A DNA stretch of 64,000 bases, taken from positions 310,001 to 374,000 of the forward strand of contig MBPM02000070.1 of NCBI GenBank assembly GCA_001695595.3. Reading direction: 5' to 3'. The position numbers were made by a program, and so were the translations under genes. This DNA comes from Plasmopara viticola. Its lineage: Eukaryota; Oomycota; Peronosporomycetes; Peronosporales; Peronosporaceae. The notes under the pieces were generated by a model. The model saw only the letters and a program-made list of their open reading frames with translations. It was not told the DNA's origin and searched no databases. Positions 1-9,169 of this stretch are shown here, piece by piece (the stretch's first letter is position 1; every line of letters starts with the position of its first letter).

Positions 1-790
1 GTCATGGCATCGAGAAGTACGCTCATATGCTTTTCGCGCCGCGATGGCTTTCTAGATGCCACATTTCGCGCAGCGTAGCATGTACGAATTGATCAGGTTA
101 TAAACGTTGGTCCAGTGCAACCTTAGCGCGGCTATGCGCGTACTTCTAGCACCGCATCGAATACGCTTAGGATTTGCTAGGAGAAATATAACCAAATGGA
201 ACTTTTCCTTCGTTCGTGATTTACTCGAATACTTCCCAGCCCTTTAACCACAACCACTCAATCGAAAAATATATTTAAAAACAAGTACATTGGATGCAGT
301 GTTTTACGTTCGTGAGCTAAGAGTTTAATTTGCGTTCTTGGTGAATGAAAGATTGCCACATGTTTTGGCTTCGACATGATGAGCTGGGAACGGAAGCACC
401 GGACATGAGTATGATTCGCACCGACTGTTAAACAGTCAAACCGGAGTTGGCTTAACGTCTGTTAAGATGTCTGAAAAGTAGAACGCTTCACAAAAAGCTA
501 TTGGCGCCCGTGAAATTGTTTCTGCTTCTCAGCGCACTTTACATAGAAGCAACACGTTTTGGTGGTTAAGAAGTGATGCTCTTTAAACAACCTTTATGCG
601 AAAAAGCAGCTTCTGAGCAATCAAATGCTCGCACTTGAAAATGATTTTTAAGTCGGCTCAAGCGAAGAGAGCACGGCTGCTTTAGACAGCCCAGGATTTT
701 AGAGTCCCCAAAAGGATGAAGTATATAGGTTATGTTATCCATGAGCTTCATAGACGGATCGATCGCTGCGCATTCAAGTGCAATGGATTC
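1..790. repeat. Diverged segmental repeat, partner of 33215-34035
   Basis: This stretch aligns by eye, with many substitutions and indels, to 33215-34035. Shared landmarks are a 'cgcgccgcga.ggctttct' segment near 40 and 33247, 'ggctatgcgcgt' near 131 and 33342, 'gcagtgttttacgttcgtg' near 296 against a diverged form near 33480, and 'gtgagcttcata' near 741 and 33988. At its right end the second copy runs directly into the C-terminal part of an effector relic, so the block is probably 3'-flanking DNA of the effector family. No convincing open gene is present; a 125-codon minus frame at 566-943 has no recognisable motif and is not supported by the partner copy. Confidence 0.5.
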
Positions 791-959
791 AATCCTTCTA
801 ATTCTCTCGCGTAGAAGCATGAGCCAGATGGAAGACGTTACGACTTCGTACTCATGGCATGTTAGACTGACTGTAAGTAGTCGTGTAACTAAAAACAAAT
901 AATGGTGTACGGCACGGTCTCGACGAATGTCGATCGCTAGCACCGATTTTGCTAAGACT

Positions 960-1276
960 TGTATTGTATTGTATTACGTTATCGCGTTGCCAAGTTATGC
1001 ACGTGCTAGGCTCAGTCTGGCTAGTCCACGGCATAGAGTGGTGTCCGCATACGTCGGATCTCATTCGGCGGGCAGTGCAGCCAGCACCGAGGCCGTGAGT
1101 GTCTTCCATTATTTTGTGTAGTTCTGACTTGGTAAGAGCCCAGGTGGCGCCCTGGTGCTGGAGACCGTCGCGTCGAGATGAGACTCGTTAGAGACCTGCA
1201 GATGCCCGAGAGCACCTGCCCGAAGCGCGCGAGCATTTAGCCCCCGCGCTTGGAAGGAGGGCGTCACCCCAACCTT
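960..1276 (-). mobile_element. SINE-like retroposon, copy 1
   Basis: A 317-bp element is bounded by a perfect 13-bp target-site duplication, TTTTGCTAAGACT, at 947-959 and 1277-1289. It is highly similar to 8832-9158 and 35601-35925. The low-coordinate end carries a short pentanucleotide tail (TTGTA repeated on the plus strand), which places the 3' end there and the element on the minus strand. The near-constant length of the three copies argues against a variably 5'-truncated LINE. I see no clear pol III A and B boxes, so 'SINE-like non-autonomous retroposon' is the safest name. The copy sits just beyond the polyadenylation signal of the giant gene. Confidence 0.85.
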
Positions 1277-1311
1277 TTTTGCTAAGACTGTGTAGGAAAA
1301 AGAAGACTTGC

Positions 1312-1317
1312 TTTATT
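1312..1317 (-). terminator. Candidate poly(A) signal of the giant gene
   Basis: The minus strand reads AATAAA about 50 bases after the TAG stop at 1366-1368. It lies between the stop codon and the SINE-like insertion, so the insertion did not remove it. Whether it is used is unknown. Confidence 0.4.
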
Positions 1318-1365
1318 TAGCAATTAAATGCGAGATTCTTTGGCTGTCGGCTGCCTTTGATAAAG

Positions 1366-4300
1366 CTAATTACTAATATATGAGAGCCTATCACTTTGTA
1401 AACGGCCTGGAACGCCAAGGCGCGGAACAAAAACCACTGTCTGGCTCAGCTCTTTAACCCCGGGGTGTGAAGCGTATTTCTCAATAAATTTTGCAAGCCA
1501 CTCGTGAGCTTGAGCGTTCAAAATATCTTCAAGAGCCTTTGGAACAACTTTGTGTGAAAACCAAAAGTCAAACAAGGTCGTTCGCAACAACTGCGTCGAT
1601 TCATTGTCGGGTGCACTAACGAGCCGGGTAATCAACTCTTCTTGAGTAAAGATGGTTCTTAAAAAAGTCATGGTATCGCCGACCAGTTCCGGAGAATCCT
1701 GGCGACTAAGCATCGTAAAATACTTGCCCCATACTTCGACTAGATGACGTTCGGGCCCAAACGGAGGAAGAATTTTACCCTTTACTAGATCAATCACCTT
1801 GCCTGACTTGTCTGTCCATTCAACTTTTTCTTCTCCATGCGTAAATTTTTCCAGGCTTTTGACCAGAGAAACAACGCTAATTTTTTTGGGATCCAATACA
1901 ATTGTCAGTAGAGTGGGACCTTCCGTAATGGAGAAACTTTGTTTACTACACCTAATCGCCCATGCTTGGAATTCACGGCGTTTTATGACATTTGCGTCAC
2001 GAAGATGAAGCTGTAAGAATTTATAAGTTTCGCTCGGTTTGATTTCAGCAGCTGACCAAACCTCAAACAGCACTCCAAGAACTCGCTCTTTAATTGATTC
2101 CGATTCTAAATCAGTTGATTGCACGAGAGCTCGAGCCACAGTTCTGTCGTGCTCACGCAAGACATCATACAACTCTACCGCTTTGTCCGGGTACGCCGCA
2201 CTAAAATTATCCACGTACTTTACCAACGTGAACAGTCGAGGCTGCAGCTTTTCATGCATCTTGTCAAATCCTAGCGACTTGAGAACGTCGTGCGGGCTTT
2301 TCTTGTTCTTGAGCCACAGCTTTGATCGCTCTTCCTCAAGTTTTACAGCGACATTCGAATACTTCTTGTCGAGCTTGGCCGCTTCAAGCACCATGGACGC
2401 AGTATCACCTTCCAAGTGATGGGTGAGGAAAGCGAGCACATTCTTTTGGTTAGTAGGATTATTCAAATTAAACTTCTCCACATGTTCGAAAGCCGCAGTA
2501 AACAGCGAGACATAATTCTTCCTTTTAATCTTTTCGGTCCATTTCATGTCAGAAGAAAGGTCATCATTCTTGACATAACTTGTGTATGCGTTCAAAAGTC
2601 GCTTATTTGACTTGTTATTTTCAAGAGGTGTGAGCCGCATGGCGACATCGTCATAAGTCATCAGATTATTGTACCAGTGCCGGAACAGCACGACTTGCAA
2701 TTGTTTGGCATCATGCAGGTACCGCGTATCTTTGTTAGTAGCATACGTAGCCAAGTTGGCATCGTTAAAGAGAGGCATCAGGAGCGAGATTGGATCAAAG
2801 TAAGGCTCCGGGTGATGGTTGTTGTGTCTGTCACAAAACTTGATCCACTTGTACAACATATCAAGGTTTCGAGATTTGATGTCCAAAAGCGCAAAGACAT
2901 GGCTCGGCGTTCTTCCAGCGTCCACCCAGAACTGAACTTGCTGGTCGTCAAGGAACGTGGCCGTGTTTTTCGTACTTGGGCTCGATTTAGCTGCTCCAAT
3001 CATCGTCGACGCCTTATGGTCGCCATAACAAGCAGTCAGTGCGGCGAGCAAGCTCAATTGCTCTGTCGGGTTCTTTTCGTTAAAGTCGCGAATGCGAGAA
3101 ACAAAAGCGGCAAACTCTGCCTCGGCTTTCAAGCCCTTGACTTTGAGATCATCAAAAGACAATGTAAGCTCCTTCCGAACCAATGTGTCGTAGTACTCGC
3201 CGTACTTCGCCAGCAGTGAAGCAAAAGTGTGTTTCTTCTCTTCGTCCACATTAAGCCGCTTGAAAAGATCATCACGTGTCATCATTCGATTAAACCAATC
3301 CCGAAACAGCATGGCCTCTAATCGTTTGGCATCATCCAGATATTCTGGCGTGGCCTCTACGACAAGTGTGATCAGTTCAACGTCAGAGAAGTAACTTTTA
3401 AGCGCCGTAGTTGGAAAAAGTATAGACCCTGGATGATGTTTGCTGTATATGTCAAAGAACTTGGCACAACGAGAGATCGAACGCAAGCTCTTTGAGCCAG
3501 AAAATAACAGCGCGACGACTTCTTCCAGCGTTTTCTTTTCGTTCACCCAATGTTGAAATTGCTCAATTTCAACGAGCTCGGCAGAAGCAAGAGTGTGCGG
3601 GACCAACTTGGCTTCGTCAATCATTTTCACCACAGCTTTGTCGCCATACAGTGTATAGAGTAACGCAAACAAGCTCATTTGTGTAGCAGGATGATGCTCG
3701 TTATACGAGTGGACGTGACCATCAAACAGAGAAAACACATTGCCGTGATTCTGGTCACGAGTTGTAGAATCAACCAGCGCTCTCTTTTGCTTTACATTCT
3801 CAACAAATCCATCGAATTTATCCAAAAGGGGAGCAAAAGTAGATTCCGACGCTTCGTTCACTCCAAGCAGCTTTCCAAGCGCTTTACGAGTCATCAAATT
3901 GTTAAACCAGTGTGAAAACAGCATAGCTTCCAGCCGTTTAGCATCATCTGAGTTATTTGACGTTGCTTCGACGACAATTTTTGCCACCATGGCGTCTGAA
4001 TAGAGCCTTTTCAATAATGCAATCGGATCAAACGATGAGTCTGGGTAACGCTTGTAGAAATTATCAAAGAATTCGACCAGTTTGTGGACTAGAGATGGGC
4101 TTTTAGACCCAGACTCCAGCAGATCAACGACTTTGGCTGGGGATTTCTTAGCACCTTCCCAGAACTTAAACTGCTCGGCCTCAACACGCTCGGCAGAAGC
4201 ACGAGTGTCTGGATTTAACTTGGCTTCGTCAATCATTTTGACCACAGTTTTATCACCATATACTCTGTGGAGTAACGCAAACAAGCTCACTTGTGTAGCA

Positions 4301-7300
4301 GGATTATGCTCGTTATACGAGCGGACGTAAGCATCGTAAAGATAAAACAAGTTGCCGTGATTCTGGATCTTGTGAGCGGGAGTAAACGGCACAACAAGTT
4401 CTGTCTTTTGCCTTAAATTCTCCACATATCCATCAAATGTATCCAATAGTTTAGCAGAAGTAGGTTCCGACGCTTCATTCAGCCCAAGCAGCTCCTCAAG
4501 TTTTTCACGAGTCATTAAATTGTTGAACCAGTGTGTGAACAGCACAGGTTCGAGCCGTTTGGCATCGTCTGAGCTTTTCGACGTTGCGTCTACAAGAAAT
4601 GCGGCCAGCTCGTGATCCGAAAAGTGCTTTTTCAATACGTTGATTGGGTCGAATGAAGGGTTTGGGTGGTGCTTGCAGAAAATGGCCGAAAATTCTATCC
4701 ACTTGTAGATAAAGTGCAAGCTTTTGGTATTAAAACCCATCAGCTCATAGATATCGATTGGATTCTTTTCCCTTTTTACCCAAAAAAGAATCTGTTCAGA
4801 CTCAAGATGCTTGGCAACCTCTAGAGTCTTTGGGAATGACTTGGCTTTGTCAATCATGGCCAACAATTTGCCATCCCCAAAGACAGCCGTGAGTAGCGCG
4901 AGCAAGCTCAGTTGCTTTGTAGGGTTTTTCTCATTATAAGTGCGAACGTACGTGGCAAAAGTATCAATTACTGAGCCGTACAGCGTTTCATCGGACGATG
5001 AGATTAATTTCGCTCCTATCTCAGCCTGTTTAGCATGAAAGCCTTTCCACGCCTTGAGAATAGGAGCAAATTTGCGTTGCCCCTTTTGTATGTTGAGCAA
5101 CTTTACAAATTGGTTACTGGTCAACATTGAGTTAAACCAGTCTAGCAGCAGCATGTCTTGCACTCGTTCGGCATCTCTCTTAAGTTCTGGCGTTGCTGTT
5201 ACAACAAGCGTGGCCAGCATCTTGTCGCTAAAGTATTTCCTCAACAACTTAATGGGATCGAGATGAAGCTTTGGATTGAGCTCGAGAAATCGATCAATAC
5301 ACTTAACCCACGTAAAAATTCTTTGATGGCCATCACGTCCGGAAAGTAGTCGCTTGGTAAATTCGTCTGGAGTCGACTCAGAGCCCACCCAGTGTTGGAT
5401 AAGTTTCACTTCAAGGAGTTTGGCGGTTTCCACGGCAACCGAATTCGATTTTGCCGACTCAATCATAGCCAGCACCTCATGGTCTCCAAACCTAGTGATA
5501 AGCACCGCGAGCAAGCTCAAATGATTCGTAGGATTTTGCTCGTTGTAGACATTGACAAAGGTGTCGTAAGCGTCGAGCAATAAGCCATCGTGAGCGCTGT
5601 CTTCTGACTTAAGCCGGTAAGTCATATCTGGTGTGAGCAACTCGAAACTGGGGCCGTTCTGGAGCATTGTTAAATCAGGCAAATTGGCCATCTTATTGCG
5701 AAACTGCTTATACGACGTATAAAGAGACTTGACAGTGTTATCGTTCAAATTGTATTCACCGAGCTGCTTCAACACCTTTTCATTGCTTTGCATACTGTTG
5801 AACAAGTCGTGGATCACAAAGTCCTTCAACTGTTCTACACCGTGCGAATTTCCTTCTTTCGCGATTGTTCTCACCAGCATCTTGATGTCGTAGCGCTTGC
5901 TCAATGTCACAATTGGATTAAACAAAAACTCTCGATGACTTTGACGAAATTCGCTAATAAAGGATAACCACTTGTTGATCAACGGCAGACTTTGCAAGTC
6001 GACATTCAACAGCTCAAAAACTTGGTCAGGAGTTTTACCGGCTTTCACCCAGTATTTAATCTGCTCAGCCTCAACACTCTCGGCAGCTTTTGCAGTGTCG
6101 GGGTGCATTTTGGCTGCTAAAATCATGGTTGACGCGTCGCGATCACCAAAGCGAATAGTGAGTGCAGCGAGCAACCTAAGTCGGGTAAATGGCTTCACCT
6201 TGTTGTAAGAGTGAATGTAATTGTCATAGGCAGCAAACACTTTGCCGTCGTACAGGAACATGTCCCGATCTCCACCCTTATTCCCGGTGCGAGCACTAGT
6301 TTGTCCAACCGCTTCACTCTTCGTCTTGCACCACTCTCTGACTCGTTCTAATATAGCAGGAGGACCTATGTCGTCGACAAAGTGCTGGTAATTCTTCACC
6401 AGAGAATCAAATTTGGTGTTCTTTTTGCGTGCAGGATTGAGCAAAGTGGAAAATTTCTCATGTGTAATCATCCTGTCAAACAAATTAAAGAACAGCAAAT
6501 CCTTGAGCCGCGAACCACTGTTCGGATTTTGCAGCTCTTCCAATACAATTGAGGCCAAGACATTGTCATTGTATCGTGTCATCAAACTTACGATCGGATC
6601 AAACGAGTGCTCAGGACGACGCTTGATGAACTCATCATAAAACTTGATCCACTTGTCAATAAAAGGCCGAGCTTGTAGAGTGGGATCCAATAGACTAAAC
6701 ACTTCGTCCGGACTTTTTCCTGCGTCCACCCAGTACTGAATCTGCTCATTTTCAAGTCGCGTGACCAATTCTTCATTTTTCAATGACAATTTGGCCGAGT
6801 CAATCATCGCCGCCAGCTCAGAATCGCCAAAGCGAGCCGTGAGGACTGCAAGCAATCTCAGCGGCATCTTCGGATTCTTCTCGTTGTTCTTTCTGATGGA
6901 CATCTCGTACGCTGCGAGCATCGAGCTATCATAGTCGCTGTTGCGGCCAACCGTCTTACCTGTGACCTTCCTAGGCCCACCCTCGGGTAAATTCAAAGTG
7001 CTTGGGTGAATCATCTCCTCGCGAAATTGCTTAAACGCCACAATACAAGAGTCGACACTGGCAACGTTTGTCCCGTGACAGCCAGTCAGCTTCGACACTT
7101 CGTCATCGCTCTTCAAGTTATTAAACCAGTCTAAGAACAGCAAGTTCTTTAATCGTTCTACATCCGGATTTTTCTGCTCTCCCATGGCAATCCTGGCCAG
7201 CTGCTTGTCGCTCAAGTTGATTTTCAAAGTTGCAAGTAGATCGAACGGCGACTTAAAGTGTTGCTTCGAGAATTCGTCAAAATACTGAAACAACGTGCTA

Positions 7301-8475
7301 ATGGACTGCAGGCTTTGCGAATTGAAATCGATGAGCTTCAGAACTGTGTCCGAAGACTTCTCTGCTACCCAATGTCGAATCTGCTCTGTCTCAATGAGCT
7401 TGGCCTTTGACGCAGTTTCTGGGATCGCTTTCGCCGCTGAAATAACCGAGAAAGCACCACCTTCGCCAAAACAAGCGACCAGTACAGGAAGTAGATTCAG
7501 TGTCTCTGATGGATATGCTGAATTATAGGCGTCGACGTACTTGTCAAACGCAATAAACACCTCATTGTCGTGCTTTTGAGGCTTGTACTTGAGCTGAGCC
7601 TTGCCCTTAGTGCTAGTAGAAGGCTGCGTGGCCGTATGGTCTATTTTCCACTTCATCTTGAACTCCGCTATGGCCGTCCTTAGCTCCTCAGGAGAGCTCA
7701 CGCTGTCAAAATAGTTTCCGTACGCTTCCTGTAGACGTGAAACATACAGATTTTTTCCCTTATAGTCTCTCAGCAGCGCAGTGACGTCGTCTTTAGTCTT
7801 AAAGCTGTTGAGCCAGTAGCACTTCAAATGAGTTTCTATTCGATTGATAGCGCTCGACGGAACTGCTTGCATGGCAATCGTCTTGATCATTTGGTCGGAG
7901 AAGCGGGAGAAGAATTCATGAAGTGATAAAACTGGTGTCGTCTTCGACTGCTGGATATGACGCGTATACTCATCGATGTACATTAGCCACGTGTAGGTGT
8001 CAACCAATGTGACAGCCGTGAATGAACTGCCGGTCGAGTCGAGCTTCAAGTCTTTGTAAACTTCGTCCGGATGTTTCCTGCCTTCTAGCCACACGTGGAT
8101 ACGCTGAGCAGCTTCTGCCTCCTTTTCTTTCCACTTCACAAAGAACAGATCCGGTGCGCTGGCCACGGCCTTTGTCACTTCGTCGCTGTTGCGACCAAGG
8201 GACGTTGAGGCTACGCCAAGAGTATTCTCGATATCTTCGGTCACACCTCTAGCCACGGCAGAAGACATAGCATGTTCAAGTGGACTGAGTTCGCCCGACA
8301 CAGGCAGCCTCTCCTCGTCCTTAACGCCCGGTCCAAACTTCTTAATATTGTGCCAATCGTCTGCGTCATACGTGTTCACCTGACCCTGGACGTCGGAGGC
8401 GACCTTGGTGGGGGCAGCATCGCTGACTTTAAGCAGAGCAACGGCGCTCAGGAACGTGGCGCGTGGTAGGCGCAT
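1366..8475 (-). CDS. Giant secreted WY/LWY-repeat effector-like protein (RXLR-less, EER)
   Basis: An uninterrupted 2369-codon frame. The start is chosen because residues 1-20 (MRLPRATFLSAVALLKVSDA) form a signal peptide and the paralogue at 32808 begins the same way. No RXLR motif follows, but DEER lies at 53-56. The rest is a chain of alpha-helical WY-type modules with the anchor Trp, or its replacement, near residues 129, 221, 369, 450, 582, 665 (Leu), 809, 891 (Leu), 1029, 1113, 1232, 1316, 1439, 1523, 1643, 1727, 1850, 1934, 2054, 2140, 2220 and 2305. Two types alternate: type A ('LSLLA.LT..FGD ... EQ..-W-V...K.P..V..LL') and type B ('LF..WFN.LMT'). From residue 1029 on, A-to-A spacing is 203-207 residues. 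Known family: oomycete (L)WY effectors such as PSR2, which act inside plant cells; the modules are protein-interaction scaffolds. Host delivery and target are inferred, not seen. No introns, no membrane segment after the signal peptide. Confidence 0.9.
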   Translation of the reverse strand: MRLPRATFLSAVALLKVSDAAPTKVASDVQGQVNTYDADDWHNIKKFGPGVKDEERLPVSGELSPLEHAMSSAVARGVTEDIENTLGVASTSLGRNSDEVTKAVASAPDLFFVKWKEKEAEAAQRIHVWLEGRKHPDEVYKDLKLDSTGSSFTAVTLVDTYTWLMYIDEYTRHIQQSKTTPVLSLHEFFSRFSDQMIKTIAMQAVPSSAINRIETHLKCYWLNSFKTKDDVTALLRDYKGKNLYVSRLQEAYGNYFDSVSSPEELRTAIAEFKMKWKIDHTATQPSTSTKGKAQLKYKPQKHDNEVFIAFDKYVDAYNSAYPSETLNLLPVLVACFGEGGAFSVISAAKAIPETASKAKLIETEQIRHWVAEKSSDTVLKLIDFNSQSLQSISTLFQYFDEFSKQHFKSPFDLLATLKINLSDKQLARIAMGEQKNPDVERLKNLLFLDWFNNLKSDDEVSKLTGCHGTNVASVDSCIVAFKQFREEMIHPSTLNLPEGGPRKVTGKTVGRNSDYDSSMLAAYEMSIRKNNEKNPKMPLRLLAVLTARFGDSELAAMIDSAKLSLKNEELVTRLENEQIQYWVDAGKSPDEVFSLLDPTLQARPFIDKWIKFYDEFIKRRPEHSFDPIVSLMTRYNDNVLASIVLEELQNPNSGSRLKDLLFFNLFDRMITHEKFSTLLNPARKKNTKFDSLVKNYQHFVDDIGPPAILERVREWCKTKSEAVGQTSARTGNKGGDRDMFLYDGKVFAAYDNYIHSYNKVKPFTRLRLLAALTIRFGDRDASTMILAAKMHPDTAKAAESVEAEQIKYWVKAGKTPDQVFELLNVDLQSLPLINKWLSFISEFRQSHREFLFNPIVTLSKRYDIKMLVRTIAKEGNSHGVEQLKDFVIHDLFNSMQSNEKVLKQLGEYNLNDNTVKSLYTSYKQFRNKMANLPDLTMLQNGPSFELLTPDMTYRLKSEDSAHDGLLLDAYDTFVNVYNEQNPTNHLSLLAVLITRFGDHEVLAMIESAKSNSVAVETAKLLEVKLIQHWVGSESTPDEFTKRLLSGRDGHQRIFTWVKCIDRFLELNPKLHLDPIKLLRKYFSDKMLATLVVTATPELKRDAERVQDMLLLDWFNSMLTSNQFVKLLNIQKGQRKFAPILKAWKGFHAKQAEIGAKLISSSDETLYGSVIDTFATYVRTYNEKNPTKQLSLLALLTAVFGDGKLLAMIDKAKSFPKTLEVAKHLESEQILFWVKREKNPIDIYELMGFNTKSLHFIYKWIEFSAIFCKHHPNPSFDPINVLKKHFSDHELAAFLVDATSKSSDDAKRLEPVLFTHWFNNLMTREKLEELLGLNEASEPTSAKLLDTFDGYVENLRQKTELVVPFTPAHKIQNHGNLFYLYDAYVRSYNEHNPATQVSLFALLHRVYGDKTVVKMIDEAKLNPDTRASAERVEAEQFKFWEGAKKSPAKVVDLLESGSKSPSLVHKLVEFFDNFYKRYPDSSFDPIALLKRLYSDAMVAKIVVEATSNNSDDAKRLEAMLFSHWFNNLMTRKALGKLLGVNEASESTFAPLLDKFDGFVENVKQKRALVDSTTRDQNHGNVFSLFDGHVHSYNEHHPATQMSLFALLYTLYGDKAVVKMIDEAKLVPHTLASAELVEIEQFQHWVNEKKTLEEVVALLFSGSKSLRSISRCAKFFDIYSKHHPGSILFPTTALKSYFSDVELITLVVEATPEYLDDAKRLEAMLFRDWFNRMMTRDDLFKRLNVDEEKKHTFASLLAKYGEYYDTLVRKELTLSFDDLKVKGLKAEAEFAAFVSRIRDFNEKNPTEQLSLLAALTACYGDHKASTMIGAAKSSPSTKNTATFLDDQQVQFWVDAGRTPSHVFALLDIKSRNLDMLYKWIKFCDRHNNHHPEPYFDPISLLMPLFNDANLATYATNKDTRYLHDAKQLQVVLFRHWYNNLMTYDDVAMRLTPLENNKSNKRLLNAYTSYVKNDDLSSDMKWTEKIKRKNYVSLFTAAFEHVEKFNLNNPTNQKNVLAFLTHHLEGDTASMVLEAAKLDKKYSNVAVKLEEERSKLWLKNKKSPHDVLKSLGFDKMHEKLQPRLFTLVKYVDNFSAAYPDKAVELYDVLREHDRTVARALVQSTDLESESIKERVLGVLFEVWSAAEIKPSETYKFLQLHLRDANVIKRREFQAWAIRCSKQSFSITEGPTLLTIVLDPKKISVVSLVKSLEKFTHGEEKVEWTDKSGKVIDLVKGKILPPFGPERHLVEVWGKYFTMLSRQDSPELVGDTMTFLRTIFTQEELITRLVSAPDNESTQLLRTTLFDFWFSHKVVPKALEDILNAQAHEWLAKFIEKYASHPGVKELSQTVVFVPRLGVPGRLQSDRLSYISN

Positions 8476-8560
8476 GGCAGATTTTTAAGTCAGTACGCAC
8501 CAAGGATTGCCGTTCTGATCCAACAGTGGTCTACTATGCGCTTCATTTGCAAAGTAATCT

Positions 8561-8574
8561 AATCGCCCATCCTA
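8561..8574 (-). promoter_or_regulatory. Conserved upstream motif of the giant genes
   Basis: AATCGCCCATCCTA (plus-strand reading) lies about 90 bases upstream of the start codon. A near-identical AATCGCTCATCCTA sits at 32861-32874, about 55 bases upstream of the paralogue's start. The sequence between motif and start is also recognisably related but contains indels. It may be a core-promoter element or simply residual homology of the duplication. Confidence 0.3.
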
Positions 8575-8639
8575 TGATTATAAAATACGTACGGTAGGTG
8601 CTCCGTCTCATTGTCGATAATAAAGTTTTACTACGTGGG

Positions 8640-8770
8640 AATCAGGGAGTATGCCCTGGCTAGAACGCAGGAAGCCCAGATTGATCGGCGGTGCAAGGCC
8701 GTACAGATTAGCCGCCCAATCCTGCACTTTGATCCCACCTCTGCTGTGCATATACGCCTGAAGTAAATAT
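8640..8770. other. Intergenic block upstream of the giant gene, unidentified
   Basis: This block between the giant gene's upstream region and SINE copy 2 looks more GC-rich than its neighbours and holds an imperfect inverted repeat (GATTG..CGGCGG near 8680 with CCGCCCAATC near 8712). I do not recognise it and see no protein similarity in any frame. It could be a fragment of another mobile element. Confidence 0.25.
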
Positions 8771-8831
8771 GCCTCCTTCTTTTTCATAGTAAATCAATTT
8801 GAAAAAGAACTTTTATGTTTACTTCAGGACG

Positions 8832-9158
8832 CAATGTAATGTAATGTATTACGTTATCGCGTTGCCAAGTTATGCACGTGCTAGGCTCAGTCTGGCTAGT
8901 CCACGGCATAGAGTGGTGTCCGCATACGTCGAGTATCGTTCGGCGGGCAGTGCAGCCAGCACCGAGGTCGTGAGAGTCTTCCATTATTTTGTTGTGTTCT
9001 GACTTGGTAAGAGCCCAGGTGGCGCCCGGTGCTGGAGACCGTCGCGTCGAGGGTGAGACTCGTTAGAGACCTGCAGATGCCCAAGAGCACCTGCCCGAAG
9101 CGCGCGAGCATTTAGCCCCCGCGCTTGGAAGGAGGGCGTCACTTCAACCTTTTCCAAG
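8832..9158 (-). mobile_element. SINE-like retroposon, copy 2
   Basis: The same element as 960-1276, bounded by an 11-bp perfect target-site duplication ACTTCAGGACG at 8821-8831 and 9159-9169. The tail is a TAATG-type pentamer repeat instead of TTGTA, showing that the tail varies between insertions. It lies upstream of the giant gene, in the same orientation as copy 1. Confidence 0.85.
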
Positions 9159-9169
9159 ACTTCAGGACG

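Noticed and set aside
2677..3219. 180-codon plus-strand frame antisense to the giant gene, and similar antisense frames
   Set aside because: They lie fully within the clearly coding minus-strand frame and carry no motif; long antisense frames follow from the codon use of the repeat.
4505..4702. 65-codon minus frame overlapping the giant gene in another phase
   Set aside because: Not an independent gene; of interest only because the same phase is used in the pseudogene after a compensated frameshift.
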